Assembly: GCF_002479325.1 (NCBI RefSeq)
Contig: NZ_DLMO01000034.1
Coordinates: 1 to 8,142, forward strand
Source of the DNA: Brevundimonas sp. UBA7534
Lineage (GTDB): Bacteria; Pseudomonadota; Alphaproteobacteria; Caulobacterales; Caulobacteraceae
Length of the DNA: 8,142 nucleotides
Direction: 5' to 3'
The notes beneath the pieces were generated by a model, which searched no databases, was not told where the DNA came from, and worked only from the letters and a program-made list of their open reading frames with translations. Both the position numbers and the translations under genes were made by a program. This document shows, in pieces, positions 1-7,941 of the stretch. Position 1 is the first letter of the stretch. The number at the start of each line of letters is the position of its first letter.

Positions 1-2970
1 GCTCGCCAGGGAAAGGGCTACGCCCAATTCCCGGATCGGGCGCGCTACCGCATCACCTTGGACCAACTGCGCGATCCCGATGTGCGCAACCGGCTGTTGA
101 AGGTCTGGACCGACCCGATGGCGCTGGACCCGTCCGCGCGAGTGGCGGAGGTGACCACCGACATCGCGGCGCGACTGGCCTGGCTGGTTCGTTCGATCCG
201 CGCCCGCCTGGCGTCAGCAGGAGACGACCGGGCCGCCAAGGCCGCCCAGGCCAATCGCACCGCGCTGTTCATCATGCAGTGCATATTCGCCATGTTCGCC
301 GACAGCGTCGGTCTGATCGAGGATCGCGGATTCCAGGGACTTCTGGAATCCTACCGCGGGGAGGCCGACAGGTTTCACGAGGGCGCGCGCGTCTTTTTTC
401 AGACGATGGACCAGGGCGGCCATTGTCTGGCCACCCGCCGGACGATGCGGCGGTTCAACGGCGGTCTGTTCCGCGACGTCGATCCCCTGCCGGTCACGGA
501 GCGGGAATTGGAGGCGCTGATCGCGGCGGCCCGTTGCGACTGGAGCCTGGTCGAACCAGCCATATTCGGCAGCCTGCTGGAACAGGCGCTCGACCCGGCG
601 GAGCGCGCCGAGCTGGGCGCGCACTACACGCCCGCCAGTTTTGTCGAGCGCCTGGTCGACACGACGGTGATGGAGCCGCTGCGCGGCGACTGGGAGGCGA
701 CCGAGGCGCAGGCCATCGGGCTTTACCTCGCGGGAGACGTCCCGGCGGCACGCCGGATCGTGCGGGAGTTCCACGACCAACTCTGCCGCATCCGGGTGCT
801 GGACCCCGCCTGCGGCACCGGCAATTTTCTGTATGTGGCCATGAAGATGATGAAGGAGCTGGAAGGGGATGTCCTCAGCGCCCTGTCCGAAATGGGAGAG
901 GTCCAAGGCTTTCTGGACCTGGAAGGTCACGTCGTCAGCCCGGAGCAGTTCTATGGGCTGGAGAAGAACAGCTACGCGGCTTGGATCGCCGAGATCGTCA
1001 TGTGGATCGGCTATCTGCAATGGCATTTTCGCGTTTTCGGGGACGCCAAGCCGACCGAGCCGATCCTGAAGGATTTCCGACGAGTCCAGTGCGCCGACGC
1101 CCTGATCCGCTGTGCGCGCATCGAAGTCGAGCACCGACGCGACGAGGCCGAGGCCGGCCTGTTCGCGACGCGCCGGGATCGCGCGGTCGAGCGCTATGTC
1201 GATCCGTTCCCGACGCCGTGGCCCGTCGTGCACTTCATTGTCGGCAATCCCCCCTTCATTGGCGGCAAGGACCTGCGGGCCGAACTCGGCGACGGCTATG
1301 TCGAGGCTCTGGCCACGATTCGTGGCGGCCGTTTCCGCTCGGCCGATCTGGTCATGGCGTGGTGGGACCGGGCCGCGGAGATTCTGGCCGCGAAGGGATC
1401 GATCCTCCGTCGCTTCGGCTTCATCACAACCAATTCCATCACTCAGACTTTCTCGCGACGGGTGATCGAACACCATCTGGAGCGGCGTCCCCCGCTTCGC
1501 ATCGTCTTTGCGGTCGCCGATCACCCGTGGGCCGTAGGGCCGGGGCGGGCCGACGTGCGCATCGCCATGTCGGTGGTCGAACGCGGCGCGCCGGACGGCC
1601 AGGCCCGCTGGCTGCAAGTTTCGGGCGAAGCGGACCTGATCACCGACCATCCTCGACTGACATTCGAGGAACGCCAAGGCGTGATCGGGGCGGACCTGAT
1701 GATCGACACGGGCCTGACCCGCGCCAGGGCGCTGAAGGCGAACGCCGGCCTGGCGCATCGCGGCGTGCAGCTGATGGGCGCCGGCTTTCTCGTGACGCCG
1801 CAGCGCGGCCGCGCCTTGCTGGCGGGATCGGATCGCGACGCGCCTTCGCCCCTGCGGACCTATCGCAACGGCCGCGATCTGGCCGACCGTCCGCGCGGCC
1901 TGGAGGCCATCGACCTGTTCGGCTGGGACGAGGCTGAAGCCCGCCGTCGACATCCCTTGCTGTATCAACATCTTCTCGAAACCGTGAAGCCCGATCGCGA
2001 CCGCAACAATCGGGCGACCTACCGTGACAACTGGTGGATCTTCGGCGAGCCCAGGCGGGAACTGCGCGAAGCGGCGGCGGGTCTGCAGCGATGCATCGTC
2101 ACGGTGGAGACGGCCAAGCACCGCTGGTTCCGCTTCCTCGACGCCGAGATACTGCCCGACAACAAACTGGTCGTGATCGCCAGCGACGACCCCGTGATTA
2201 TGGGCGTACTGTCTTCGCGACAGCATCGGGCGTGGTTCGCCGCCAACGCCGGACGGATCGGAGAGTACGAACGCGAGGCTGTCTATGTGAAAGGCGCCTG
2301 TTTCGATCGTTTTCCGTTTCCGCAGCCGGGCGCGGCGTTGGCGGCCGAGCTGGGCGCCGTGGCCGAGGAACTCGACGCCTTGCGCGCCAAGGTCCTGGAG
2401 CGGAATCCGGGGCTGACCATGACGGGTCTCTACAATGCGCGCGCGCTCTGGCGGCAGGGAACGCCCTTGAGCGCGACCGATCAAGATGTGCATGACGCCG
2501 GCTGCATCGGCCTGTTGGATCATTTGCATGTCCGCCTCGATCACCTGGTGGCGGACGCCTACGGCTGGCCGCAAACGCTTTCCGACGACGCCGTGGTGGA
2601 GCGGCTGATCGCCCTGAACCAGTTGCGGGCTGAACAGGAGGGGCGCGGCGATGTGCGTTTCCTGCGCCCCGGTTACCAGACGCCCCGCTTGCCGAGGGGA
2701 GGAGAGGCGGTTCAGACCGAAGCGGTGCTGTTCGTCGAGACGCCCTTGCCCGCGCTGCCGGACGAGCCGGGACCGCTGGCGTCGGTTCTGCTCTCCATGC
2801 TGCGGCGTCGCGGCGTACCCATGCATCCTACGGCCCTGGCGGCGGCGTTCGATGGCTCGCCCACGCGCAAGAGACGCAAGATCGAACACACCCTTGCGGT
2901 CCTAGCCGCGTCAGGCGCGGTCCAGCGCTCGGAGCAGGGATGGTTCGCGCCCCGGCGGATGGCGGCCTGA
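1..2970 (+). CDS. MmeI-like (type IIL/IIG-type) class I SAM-dependent N6-adenine DNA methyltransferase, 5'-partial
   Basis: The frame is open from base 1, so the start lies outside the window; the TTG at 58 is internal. The visible part is 989 residues, numbered here from the first codon. In order it has a helical linker (about 20-150), an FNGGLF segment (152-157), and an AHYTP segment (207-211) typical of MmeI-like and type I/IIG methylases. SAM-binding motif I follows, DPACGTGNF (268-276), then catalytic motif IV, NPPF (416-419), which marks an adenine-N6 enzyme. Next come a long target-recognition-like region (about 560-790, with WWIFGEPR and FPFP near 771-774) and a C-terminal winged-helix-like tail (about 915-989). 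Family members of this layout carry a PD-(D/E)XK nuclease in the first 150 or so residues, which would make one protein both cut and modify DNA. That part cannot be seen here, so restriction activity is inference. No separate nuclease or specificity gene follows; the next gene is convergent. Confidence 0.88.
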   Translation, partial: ARQGKGYAQFPDRARYRITLDQLRDPDVRNRLLKVWTDPMALDPSARVAEVTTDIAARLAWLVRSIRARLASAGDDRAAKAAQANRTALFIMQCIFAMFADSVGLIEDRGFQGLLESYRGEADRFHEGARVFFQTMDQGGHCLATRRTMRRFNGGLFRDVDPLPVTERELEALIAAARCDWSLVEPAIFGSLLEQALDPAERAELGAHYTPASFVERLVDTTVMEPLRGDWEATEAQAIGLYLAGDVPAARRIVREFHDQLCRIRVLDPACGTGNFLYVAMKMMKELEGDVLSALSEMGEVQGFLDLEGHVVSPEQFYGLEKNSYAAWIAEIVMWIGYLQWHFRVFGDAKPTEPILKDFRRVQCADALIRCARIEVEHRRDEAEAGLFATRRDRAVERYVDPFPTPWPVVHFIVGNPPFIGGKDLRAELGDGYVEALATIRGGRFRSADLVMAWWDRAAEILAAKGSILRRFGFITTNSITQTFSRRVIEHHLERRPPLRIVFAVADHPWAVGPGRADVRIAMSVVERGAPDGQARWLQVSGEADLITDHPRLTFEERQGVIGADLMIDTGLTRARALKANAGLAHRGVQLMGAGFLVTPQRGRALLAGSDRDAPSPLRTYRNGRDLADRPRGLEAIDLFGWDEAEARRRHPLLYQHLLETVKPDRDRNNRATYRDNWWIFGEPRRELREAAAGLQRCIVTVETAKHRWFRFLDAEILPDNKLVVIASDDPVIMGVLSSRQHRAWFAANAGRIGEYEREAVYVKGACFDRFPFPQPGAALAAELGAVAEELDALRAKVLERNPGLTMTGLYNARALWRQGTPLSATDQDVHDAGCIGLLDHLHVRLDHLVADAYGWPQTLSDDAVVERLIALNQLRAEQEGRGDVRFLRPGYQTPRLPRGGEAVQTEAVLFVETPLPALPDEPGPLASVLLSMLRRRGVPMHPTALAAAFDGSPTRKRRKIEHTLAVLAASGAVQRSEQGWFAPRRMAA

Positions 2971-3007
2971 TGGGACGGGCGGCCGGAATGGTCGTCGCAG
3001 GCGCGGG

Positions 3008-3388
3008 TCAGGCTTGGGCCACGCCCATGGCTTTCATCAGGGCGTCGCGCACGGCGTTCTCGGTGAAGGGTTTCTGGATGGTGGGATTGCCGCGCCATTC
3101 GTCAGGCAGGCCGCCTTCGCCATAGCCGGTCGAGAAGACGAACGGCACGCCGCGGGCCCTCAACGCCTCGGCCACCGGAAAGACCTGACGGCCGGCGACA
3201 TTCACGTCCAGCAGCGCGGCGTCCAGATCGGTCTCGTCGCGCGCCATCGCGGCGCCCTCGTCGATGTTGGCGGCGGGGCCGACCGGCGTGCAGCCCATGT
3301 CTTCCAGAATGGTTTCGAGAAGCATGGCCACAAGGGATTCATCCTCGACGATAAGAACGCGACGTCCGGTCAGGGGCTGGGTCATCAC
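3008..3388 (-). CDS. Single-domain response regulator (FSTGYG receiver protein)
   Basis: This 126-residue protein is a receiver domain and nothing else: no DNA-binding or enzymatic output domain. The acidic pocket is E15-D16-E17, the phospho-acceptor is D61 (in LLDVNV), the switch threonine is T87 inside FSTGYG (85-90), and the conserved lysine is K106 (QKPF). An F-x-T-G-Y segment is characteristic of the alphaproteobacterial 'FAT GUY' receivers, which are usually partnered with HWE or HisKA_2 kinases. The gene sits directly downstream of such a kinase and overlaps its stop codon. It probably accepts phosphate from that kinase and acts as a phosphate shuttle or sink, or through protein contacts. 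The start may be GTG at 3388 (4-nt GTGA overlap) or ATG at 3385 (1-nt TGATG overlap). The spacing of the upstream AGGA slightly favours GTG. The partner assignment is inference from gene order. Confidence 0.92.
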   Translation of the reverse strand: MMTQPLTGRRVLIVEDESLVAMLLETILEDMGCTPVGPAANIDEGAAMARDETDLDAALLDVNVAGRQVFPVAEALRARGVPFVFSTGYGEGGLPDEWRGNPTIQKPFTENAVRDALMKAMGVAQA

Positions 3389-4878
3389 GCGTCTTTCCTT
3401 TCAAGCGGAACCGTCAGTTCCGCGACAAATCCATCGGCGGCGTAGACCAGATCAATCTCGCCCGCCAGATCGTGGCGAATGTTACGTTCGATCAATCGAC
3501 TGCCGAAACCTTTTCTACTCGGCGGTGAGACGGGCGGGCCGCCAACTTCGCGCCAGGTCAGTTTGAGCCGGGGCGCGCGCTGATCGGCCAAGGCCCAGTC
3601 GATCAGGACCCGACCTTCAGGCGTCGAGAGGGCGCCGTATTTCGCGGCGTTGGTCGCCAGTTCATGGAAGATCATCCCCAACGACAACGCAAGCGCGGGC
3701 TCCAGATCGACCGGAGGTCCGTTGAGGCTGATGCGGGTCGGGCCAAAGGCTTCGGTCTCGTGAGCCAGGATGGCGCTCAGCTCCGCGCCTTCCCAATGGC
3801 TGCGTGTCAGCAGGTTGTGCGTGTGCGACAAGGCCATCAGACGCGACTGGAACGTCTCGGCGAAGGTGGTCGGATCGACGTGCGACCGGGCGGTCTGGAT
3901 GGCGATGGACTGGACGGTGGCCAGGGTGTTCTTCACCCGGTGGTTCAGTTCGTCGATCATCAGCTTCTGCCGCTGGGCGGCCAGGACGTTTTCGGTGACG
4001 TCGTGGCCCTGGACGAAGATGCCGGCCACCGCTCCATGCTCGTCCCGGATCGGCTGATAGATGAAGTTCAGATAGACGTCTTCCAGCGGACCGTCGGCGC
4101 GGCGCTGGAGTTGGACCAGGCTCTCCTGACCCTCATACGGTTCGCCCGTCGCGAAGACGTCGTCCAGGAACTCGTAATAGCCTTGGCCGGCCAGTTCGGG
4201 CAGCGCCTCGCGCACGGGCAGCCCCGACAGATCGCGCTGGCCGATCAGTTGCTGATAGGCGGCGTTGTGCATTTGGAACACGTGCTGCGGGCCGGACAGG
4301 ATGGCCACGAAGCCCGGGGCCTGCATGAACATTTCGACCAGGCGGTTTCGCTCGTGCTCCAAGCGAAGATTGTCTTCCTGAACGACTTCCGCGCGGCGCA
4401 GCAACCCCCCGCCCAAGATGGCGTCCAGCGCGCTGACCGGCGATGAAGGATCGGCGATGAACCCCCGGTGCAGGTCGGTGACGTCGGTCGTGTGTTGCAG
4501 CAGATAGGCGACTTCGCCTTGCTCATCGAGGATCGGCGTGTGTGTGGCGCTCCAAAGCCTGTCCTCGAAGGTGCGCGCGCCGTCGGGGCCGGTGCGGGCG
4601 ATCGAAAAGCGCACCATCGCGAGGTGATCCCGCTGACGCGTGTCGCGCGCCTTTTCCAGGGACGCCTTCACTCGCCGCACATTCTCGGGCGCCTCCTCGC
4701 CATCGCCGGAATCGAACGCCTGGAACAATGGCTGCCCGATGATGTCTTGCCGACGAGAGGAGGTCACGTCGAGGTACGCCTGATTCGCGCCGACGATCAG
4801 AAGATCGGGCGTGACCAGGATATAGGGGTTTGGGGACACCTCGAACGCCGCGGCCAGATCGACGGCGGGTCGTGTCAT
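3385..4878 (-). CDS. PAS-domain HWE-family sensor histidine kinase
   Basis: This 497-residue kinase (numbered from the ATG at 4878) has two PAS-like sensor domains (about 8-130 and 180-298), a short coiled stretch between them, and an HWE kinase core. The phospho-acceptor is H313 in ELNHRVKNTLA. A THNLL...HW segment follows (W362-E363), then the N-box HELATNAAKYGALS (H405, N410, K413), the diagnostic W-R-E (442-444) and a G-box KGFG (456-459). No membrane segment or signal peptide is seen, so it is probably a cytoplasmic sensor. The PAS ligand is unknown; light, redox and small molecules all occur in HWE kinases, and no LOV-type NCRFLQ motif is present. The frame stays open up to a TTG at 4914, with a GTG at 4908. 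I prefer ATG 4878 because an EcfG-like promoter would start transcription near 4915, but no good Shine-Dalgarno precedes it. The likely partner is the receiver encoded just downstream. Confidence 0.9.
   Translation of the reverse strand: MTRPAVDLAAAFEVSPNPYILVTPDLLIVGANQAYLDVTSSRRQDIIGQPLFQAFDSGDGEEAPENVRRVKASLEKARDTRQRDHLAMVRFSIARTGPDGARTFEDRLWSATHTPILDEQGEVAYLLQHTTDVTDLHRGFIADPSSPVSALDAILGGGLLRRAEVVQEDNLRLEHERNRLVEMFMQAPGFVAILSGPQHVFQMHNAAYQQLIGQRDLSGLPVREALPELAGQGYYEFLDDVFATGEPYEGQESLVQLQRRADGPLEDVYLNFIYQPIRDEHGAVAGIFVQGHDVTENVLAAQRQKLMIDELNHRVKNTLATVQSIAIQTARSHVDPTTFAETFQSRLMALSHTHNLLTRSHWEGAELSAILAHETEAFGPTRISLNGPPVDLEPALALSLGMIFHELATNAAKYGALSTPEGRVLIDWALADQRAPRLKLTWREVGGPPVSPPSRKGFGSRLIERNIRHDLAGEIDLVYAADGFVAELTVPLERKDA
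3393..3400 (-). promoter_or_regulatory. Ribosome binding site of the receiver gene, inside the kinase 3' end
   Basis: The minus strand reads AAGGAAAG here, with the AGGA core 7 nt before the GTG at 3388 and 10 nt before the ATG at 3385. The site lies within the last codons of the kinase gene. Together with the overlapping stop and start this suggests translational coupling of the pair. Confidence 0.6.
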
Positions 4879-4920
4879 TTGGATTAAGTCGTTCAATGCG
4901 CGCCCCACCAGCAATCCCCA

Positions 4921-4945
4921 AACGCAGCGGACGCGGATTGGTTCG
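4921..4945 (-). promoter_or_regulatory. Candidate EcfG-type (general stress sigma factor) promoter for the kinase-receiver operon
   Basis: On the minus strand CGAAC (4945-4941) is followed by exactly 16 nt and then CGTT (4924-4921). The known EcfG/SigT consensus is GGAAC-N16/17-CGTT, so only the first base differs. The predicted transcript start, about 6 nt beyond CGTT, falls near 4915, just ahead of the kinase gene. The match is seen in the sequence; the function is inferred. Confidence 0.45.
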
Positions 4946-4974
4946 CCAGGCCGGCGAAAAACGTCGCATCGTCG

Positions 4975-5002
4975 TTGGCGCGTCAGAAGAATTTGCTAAT
5001 GA
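4975..5002 (+). promoter_or_regulatory. Candidate sigma-73-type promoter of the carboxylesterase
   Basis: TTGGCGC (4975-4981) and GCTAATGA (4995-5002) are separated by 13 nt. Compared with the Caulobacter housekeeping pattern TTGACGS-N10-14-GCTANAWC, the -35 has one mismatch and the GCTA core of the -10 is intact, while the rest of the -10 is poor. Transcription would begin at or next to the ATG at 5009, giving a leaderless or nearly leaderless mRNA. That fits the lack of a convincing Shine-Dalgarno there. Confidence 0.35.
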
Positions 5003-5008
5003 CGGGGC

Positions 5009-6535
5009 ATGACAATCGCAGCCGCATTCGCCACGCTGGCCCTGATGACGGCGCAGGTCGACCCGACAGCACAGGCAGAGACGCGGGTCGAGCAGGGGGT
5101 TCTGCTCGGTCGAACCGACGACGCCGTGACCTCTTATCGCAACATCCCCTACGCCGCGCCGCCCGTGGGGCAGTTGCGTTGGCGACCGCCGCGACCGCCT
5201 GTCGCCTGGGACGGGCGTCGCGACGCCACCGGCTATGGTGCGATCTGCATTCAGCCGCCGGCGAACGGCGACCCCGGCGTCGGCCCTCCGCCGATGAGCG
5301 AGGACTGCCTGAACCTCAACGTCTGGACCAACCAGGCGGACGACGCGCGGGCGCCCGTCATGGTTTGGATTCACGGCGGCGCGCTGATCAACGGCTCGGG
5401 CACGGCGGCGCTGTACGAGGGCGACGACCTTGCCAGGCAGGGCGTGGTGGTCGTGACGCTGAACTATCGGTTGGGGCGTCTGGGCTTCTTCGACCACCCG
5501 GCGCTGGCGGCCGAGAGACCAGCGGGCGAAGCGGCAGGCAACTACGGCGTGATGGACGTCATCGCAGCCCTGCGGTGGGTGAAGACCAACATCGCCGCCT
5601 TCGGGGGCGACCCGGACAACGTGACGATCTTTGGCGAGTCGGCGGGCGGGCTGCTGGTGAACCGGATGATGATCTCGCCCCAGGCGCGCGGGCTGTTCCA
5701 GCGGGCCGTGGTGCAGTCCGGTCTGGGACGTGAGCTCCAGATTCCGCTGGATCGGCCGGGGGCGGGCGGCGCGCCGTCGGCGCGACAGCGGGGCCAGGCC
5801 TGGGCGGAGGCGGCGGGCCTGACGTCGGCCGAGGCGCTGCGGGCGGCCCCGGCCGAGACCTTCTTGGACCCGGCGCCGTCGTTCGCCAACGGCGACCTGA
5901 ACCTGATCGACGGCCAGATCGTGACCGAGACGGTCGAAGCCGCCTTCGCGGCCGGGCGACAGGCCCCGGTCCCCTATGTCATCGGCACGAACAGCGCCGA
6001 GTTCTGGTGGATCAAGCCCACGGACCGATCGGGTTACGGCCTGATCGACGACGACATGACCTGGCTGGAGCGGGCCGAGGCCGCGGCGGCCTATGGCGGC
6101 GTCGCGGCGTTCGACGCCCAGGTCGTGACGGACCTGGTGTTCACCGAGCCCGCGCGCAAGCTGGCGCGCCTGCATGCAAAGGCGGGTCATCCGACCTACC
6201 TCTACCGCTTCGACGTGACGTCGCCGGAGAACCGGCAGGCGCATGGCGGGGCCAGCCACGCGGTGGAGCGGCCCTATGTGTTCGGCAACCTGGGCATCCT
6301 TCCCTATCCGGTCGAGGCGCGCGACCGGCGCGCCTCGGAGGCGATGATGGGCTACTGGACCGACTTCGCCCGAACCGGAAATCCAAACGGGGGAGATCGG
6401 CCGGTCTGGCCCCAGGCCACGCCGGACGGCGAGCCGCGCATCGTCACCTTCGGCGACACGGGGCCTTTCGTCGAGACCGAGCCCTTCTCCGCGCGGCTGG
6501 ACGTGCTGGAGCGGTTCCGGGAGCGGCCGCGCTGA
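5009..6535 (+). CDS. Secreted type-B carboxylesterase (alpha/beta hydrolase)
   Basis: This 508-residue protein has the normal length and layout of the COesterase family, which hydrolyses carboxylic esters through a Ser-Glu-His triad. The oxyanion-hole motif is HGG (122-124). The nucleophile is S211 in GESAG (209-213), the acid is probably E331 (TNSAEF), and the base is H417 (GASH). The second family signature EDCLNLNV (98-105) is present, and C80 and C100 could form the family's usual disulfide. The first 23 residues are hydrophobic and end in AQA, suggesting a signal peptide cleaved before E24 and export to the periplasm. It is odd that the n-region has no Lys or Arg. An in-frame TGA at 5000-5002 rules out a longer N-terminus, so ATG 5009 is the earliest start. 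The substrate cannot be told from sequence. The gene is divergent from the kinase across a 94-130 nt gap and convergent with gor, and no terminator is visible in the 6 nt between them. Confidence 0.92.
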   Translation: MTIAAAFATLALMTAQVDPTAQAETRVEQGVLLGRTDDAVTSYRNIPYAAPPVGQLRWRPPRPPVAWDGRRDATGYGAICIQPPANGDPGVGPPPMSEDCLNLNVWTNQADDARAPVMVWIHGGALINGSGTAALYEGDDLARQGVVVVTLNYRLGRLGFFDHPALAAERPAGEAAGNYGVMDVIAALRWVKTNIAAFGGDPDNVTIFGESAGGLLVNRMMISPQARGLFQRAVVQSGLGRELQIPLDRPGAGGAPSARQRGQAWAEAAGLTSAEALRAAPAETFLDPAPSFANGDLNLIDGQIVTETVEAAFAAGRQAPVPYVIGTNSAEFWWIKPTDRSGYGLIDDDMTWLERAEAAAAYGGVAAFDAQVVTDLVFTEPARKLARLHAKAGHPTYLYRFDVTSPENRQAHGGASHAVERPYVFGNLGILPYPVEARDRRASEAMMGYWTDFARTGNPNGGDRPVWPQATPDGEPRIVTFGDTGPFVETEPFSARLDVLERFRERPR

Positions 6536-6541
6536 GGCGGA

Positions 6542-7927
6542 TCAGCCGGCGGCCATGTTCGCGGGCGTCTGCTTCTCCTTCAGAGTGACCAGTTCTTCGG
6601 CCATGGTCGGGTGGACGGCGCAGGTGGCGTCCCATTGGGCCTTGGTCAGGCCGGCCTTCACGGCGATGGCGGCCAGTTGGATCATCTCCGGGCTGTCGGG
6701 ACCGACGATGTGAACGCCGACCACGCGCTGGCTGTCGGCGTCGACGACCAGCTTCATCAGCACCCGTTCGTCGGAGCCGGTGAATGCGTATTTCATCGGC
6801 CGGAAGCGGGTCACATAAACGTCCACGCCCTTGGAGCACGACCGACGCGCCTCGGCCTCGGTCAGGCCGACAACGCCGACCGGCGGCTGACTGAAGACGG
6901 CGGTTGCGACGGCCTCGTAGTCGAAGTGCTGGGGGTTGTCGCGATAGACGGTCTGGTGGAAGGCGACCGCCTCGCGGATGGCCACGGGCGTCAGGTTCAT
7001 CCGGTCGGTGACGTCGCCGATGGCCCAGATGTTTTCGGCGGTCGTCTTCGAATAGGGATCGACCTTGACGGCCCCCTCGTCGTTCAGCTCGACGCCCGCG
7101 GCCTCTAGGCCCAGATCCTTGACGTGCGGGATGCGGCCGGTGGCGAACATGACCACGTCCGTTTCCAGGGTCATGCCGTTTTCCAGATGGTTGACCAGGC
7201 CGGTCGCGGTCTTTTCGATCGACTTGTGCTGGCAGCCCAGGATCACCTTGATCCCGCGCTTCTCGATCTCTCCAGCCAGGTGGGCGCGCACATCGTCGTC
7301 GAAGCCGCGCAGGATGTTCGGGCCGCGATAGATCAGGGTGGTTTCGACGCCCAGGCCGGCGAAGATGCCGGCGAACTCCACCGCGATATAGCCGCCGCCC
7401 GCGATCAGGATGCGCTTGGGCAGTTCGGGCAGGTGGAAGGCCTCTTCCGAGGTGATGGCGTGTTCGATGCCCGGCAGATCCTCCGGCTTCCAAGGGCGGC
7501 CGCCGGTGGCGATCAGGATCTTTTGGGCAGTGATGGTGCGGTTTTTGCCGACGATCTCGACGGTGTGGGCGTCCTTCAGGATGGCGCGACCGTGGACCAG
7601 CTCGACCCCGGCCTTGCCCAGGTTGGCGGCGTAGATGCCCGACAGCCGGGCGATCTCGACGTCCTTGGCCTCAAGGAAGGTCGGCCAGTCGAATTTGGCG
7701 TTGTCGAACGACCAGCCGTAGCCCTCGGCGATCTCAAGCGCGTGGCTGACCTCGGAGGCCATGACCATGAACTTCTTGGGCACGCAGCCCCGAATGACGC
7801 AGGTGCCGCCGACGCGGAACTCTTCGGCGATGGCGACCCTCTTGCCGCCCAGGGCCGTCAGCCGCGCGGCGCGAACCCCGCCGGAGCCCGCGCCGATGAC
7901 GAAGAGGTCGTAATCGTAGTCGGACAT
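6542..7927 (-). CDS. gor: Glutathione-disulfide reductase
   Basis: This 461-residue cytoplasmic flavoenzyme reduces oxidised glutathione with NADPH, keeping the thiol pool reduced. The N-terminal FAD motif is GAGSGG (12-17). The redox-active disulfide is C43/C48 in GTCVIRGCVPKK. The NADPH motif is GGGYIAVEF (177-185), with gating tyrosine Y180; R201 and R207 match the arginines that read the NADPH 2'-phosphate and set it apart from NADH-using relatives. The second FAD motif is IWAIGDVT (300-307). The dimer-interface active-site segment is HPTMAEE, with H439 and E444. Length and all key residues match the family. Dihydrolipoamide dehydrogenase and mercuric reductase are unlikely because of the GTCVIRGCVPKK spacing and the arginine pair. 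GGAG (7937-7934) lies 6 nt before the ATG at 7927, which fixes the start. The gene appears monocistronic, with an unusual repeat-rich leader upstream. Confidence 0.96.
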   Translation of the reverse strand: MSDYDYDLFVIGAGSGGVRAARLTALGGKRVAIAEEFRVGGTCVIRGCVPKKFMVMASEVSHALEIAEGYGWSFDNAKFDWPTFLEAKDVEIARLSGIYAANLGKAGVELVHGRAILKDAHTVEIVGKNRTITAQKILIATGGRPWKPEDLPGIEHAITSEEAFHLPELPKRILIAGGGYIAVEFAGIFAGLGVETTLIYRGPNILRGFDDDVRAHLAGEIEKRGIKVILGCQHKSIEKTATGLVNHLENGMTLETDVVMFATGRIPHVKDLGLEAAGVELNDEGAVKVDPYSKTTAENIWAIGDVTDRMNLTPVAIREAVAFHQTVYRDNPQHFDYEAVATAVFSQPPVGVVGLTEAEARRSCSKGVDVYVTRFRPMKYAFTGSDERVLMKLVVDADSQRVVGVHIVGPDSPEMIQLAAIAVKAGLTKAQWDATCAVHPTMAEELVTLKEKQTPANMAAG

Positions 7928-7933
7928 CGGGGT

Positions 7934-7937
7934 CTCC
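7934..7937 (-). promoter_or_regulatory. Shine-Dalgarno of gor
   Basis: GGAG on the minus strand sits 6 nt before the ATG at 7927, and this selects the start codon. It lies only 4 nt from the base of the 7942-7969 hairpin, so that structure could affect ribosome access. Confidence 0.7.
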
Positions 7938-7941
7938 GGGG

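Noticed and set aside
279..1937. 552-codon plus-strand open frame within the methyltransferase
   Set aside because: It is a frame-shifted shadow with Arg/Gly/Pro-rich low-complexity translation, while the main frame carries all the motifs.
214..2889. Long open frame of 891 codons antisense to the methyltransferase
   Set aside because: It lies wholly inside the methyltransferase gene, shows no recognisable motifs, and is rich in Arg, Gln, Gly and His as expected for the shadow of a high-GC gene.
1..2970. BREX-type PglX methyltransferase
   Set aside because: The catalytic motif is NPPF with MmeI-like flanking motifs, and no BREX companions (pglZ, brxC, brxL) are in the window.
3015..3027. Terminator hairpin TGGGC-CAC-GCCCA at the end of the receiver gene
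   Set aside because: It is only 5 bp, lies inside the coding sequence and has no T-run on either strand. I see no convincing terminator in the 37-nt gap at 2971-3007 either.
4523..6259. 578-codon minus-strand open frame spanning the esterase, the intergenic region and the kinase 5' end
   Set aside because: It is antisense to the esterase, whose full catalytic triad is intact, and overlaps the kinase in another frame. Its composition is low-complexity and Arg/Pro-rich, and it has no domain.
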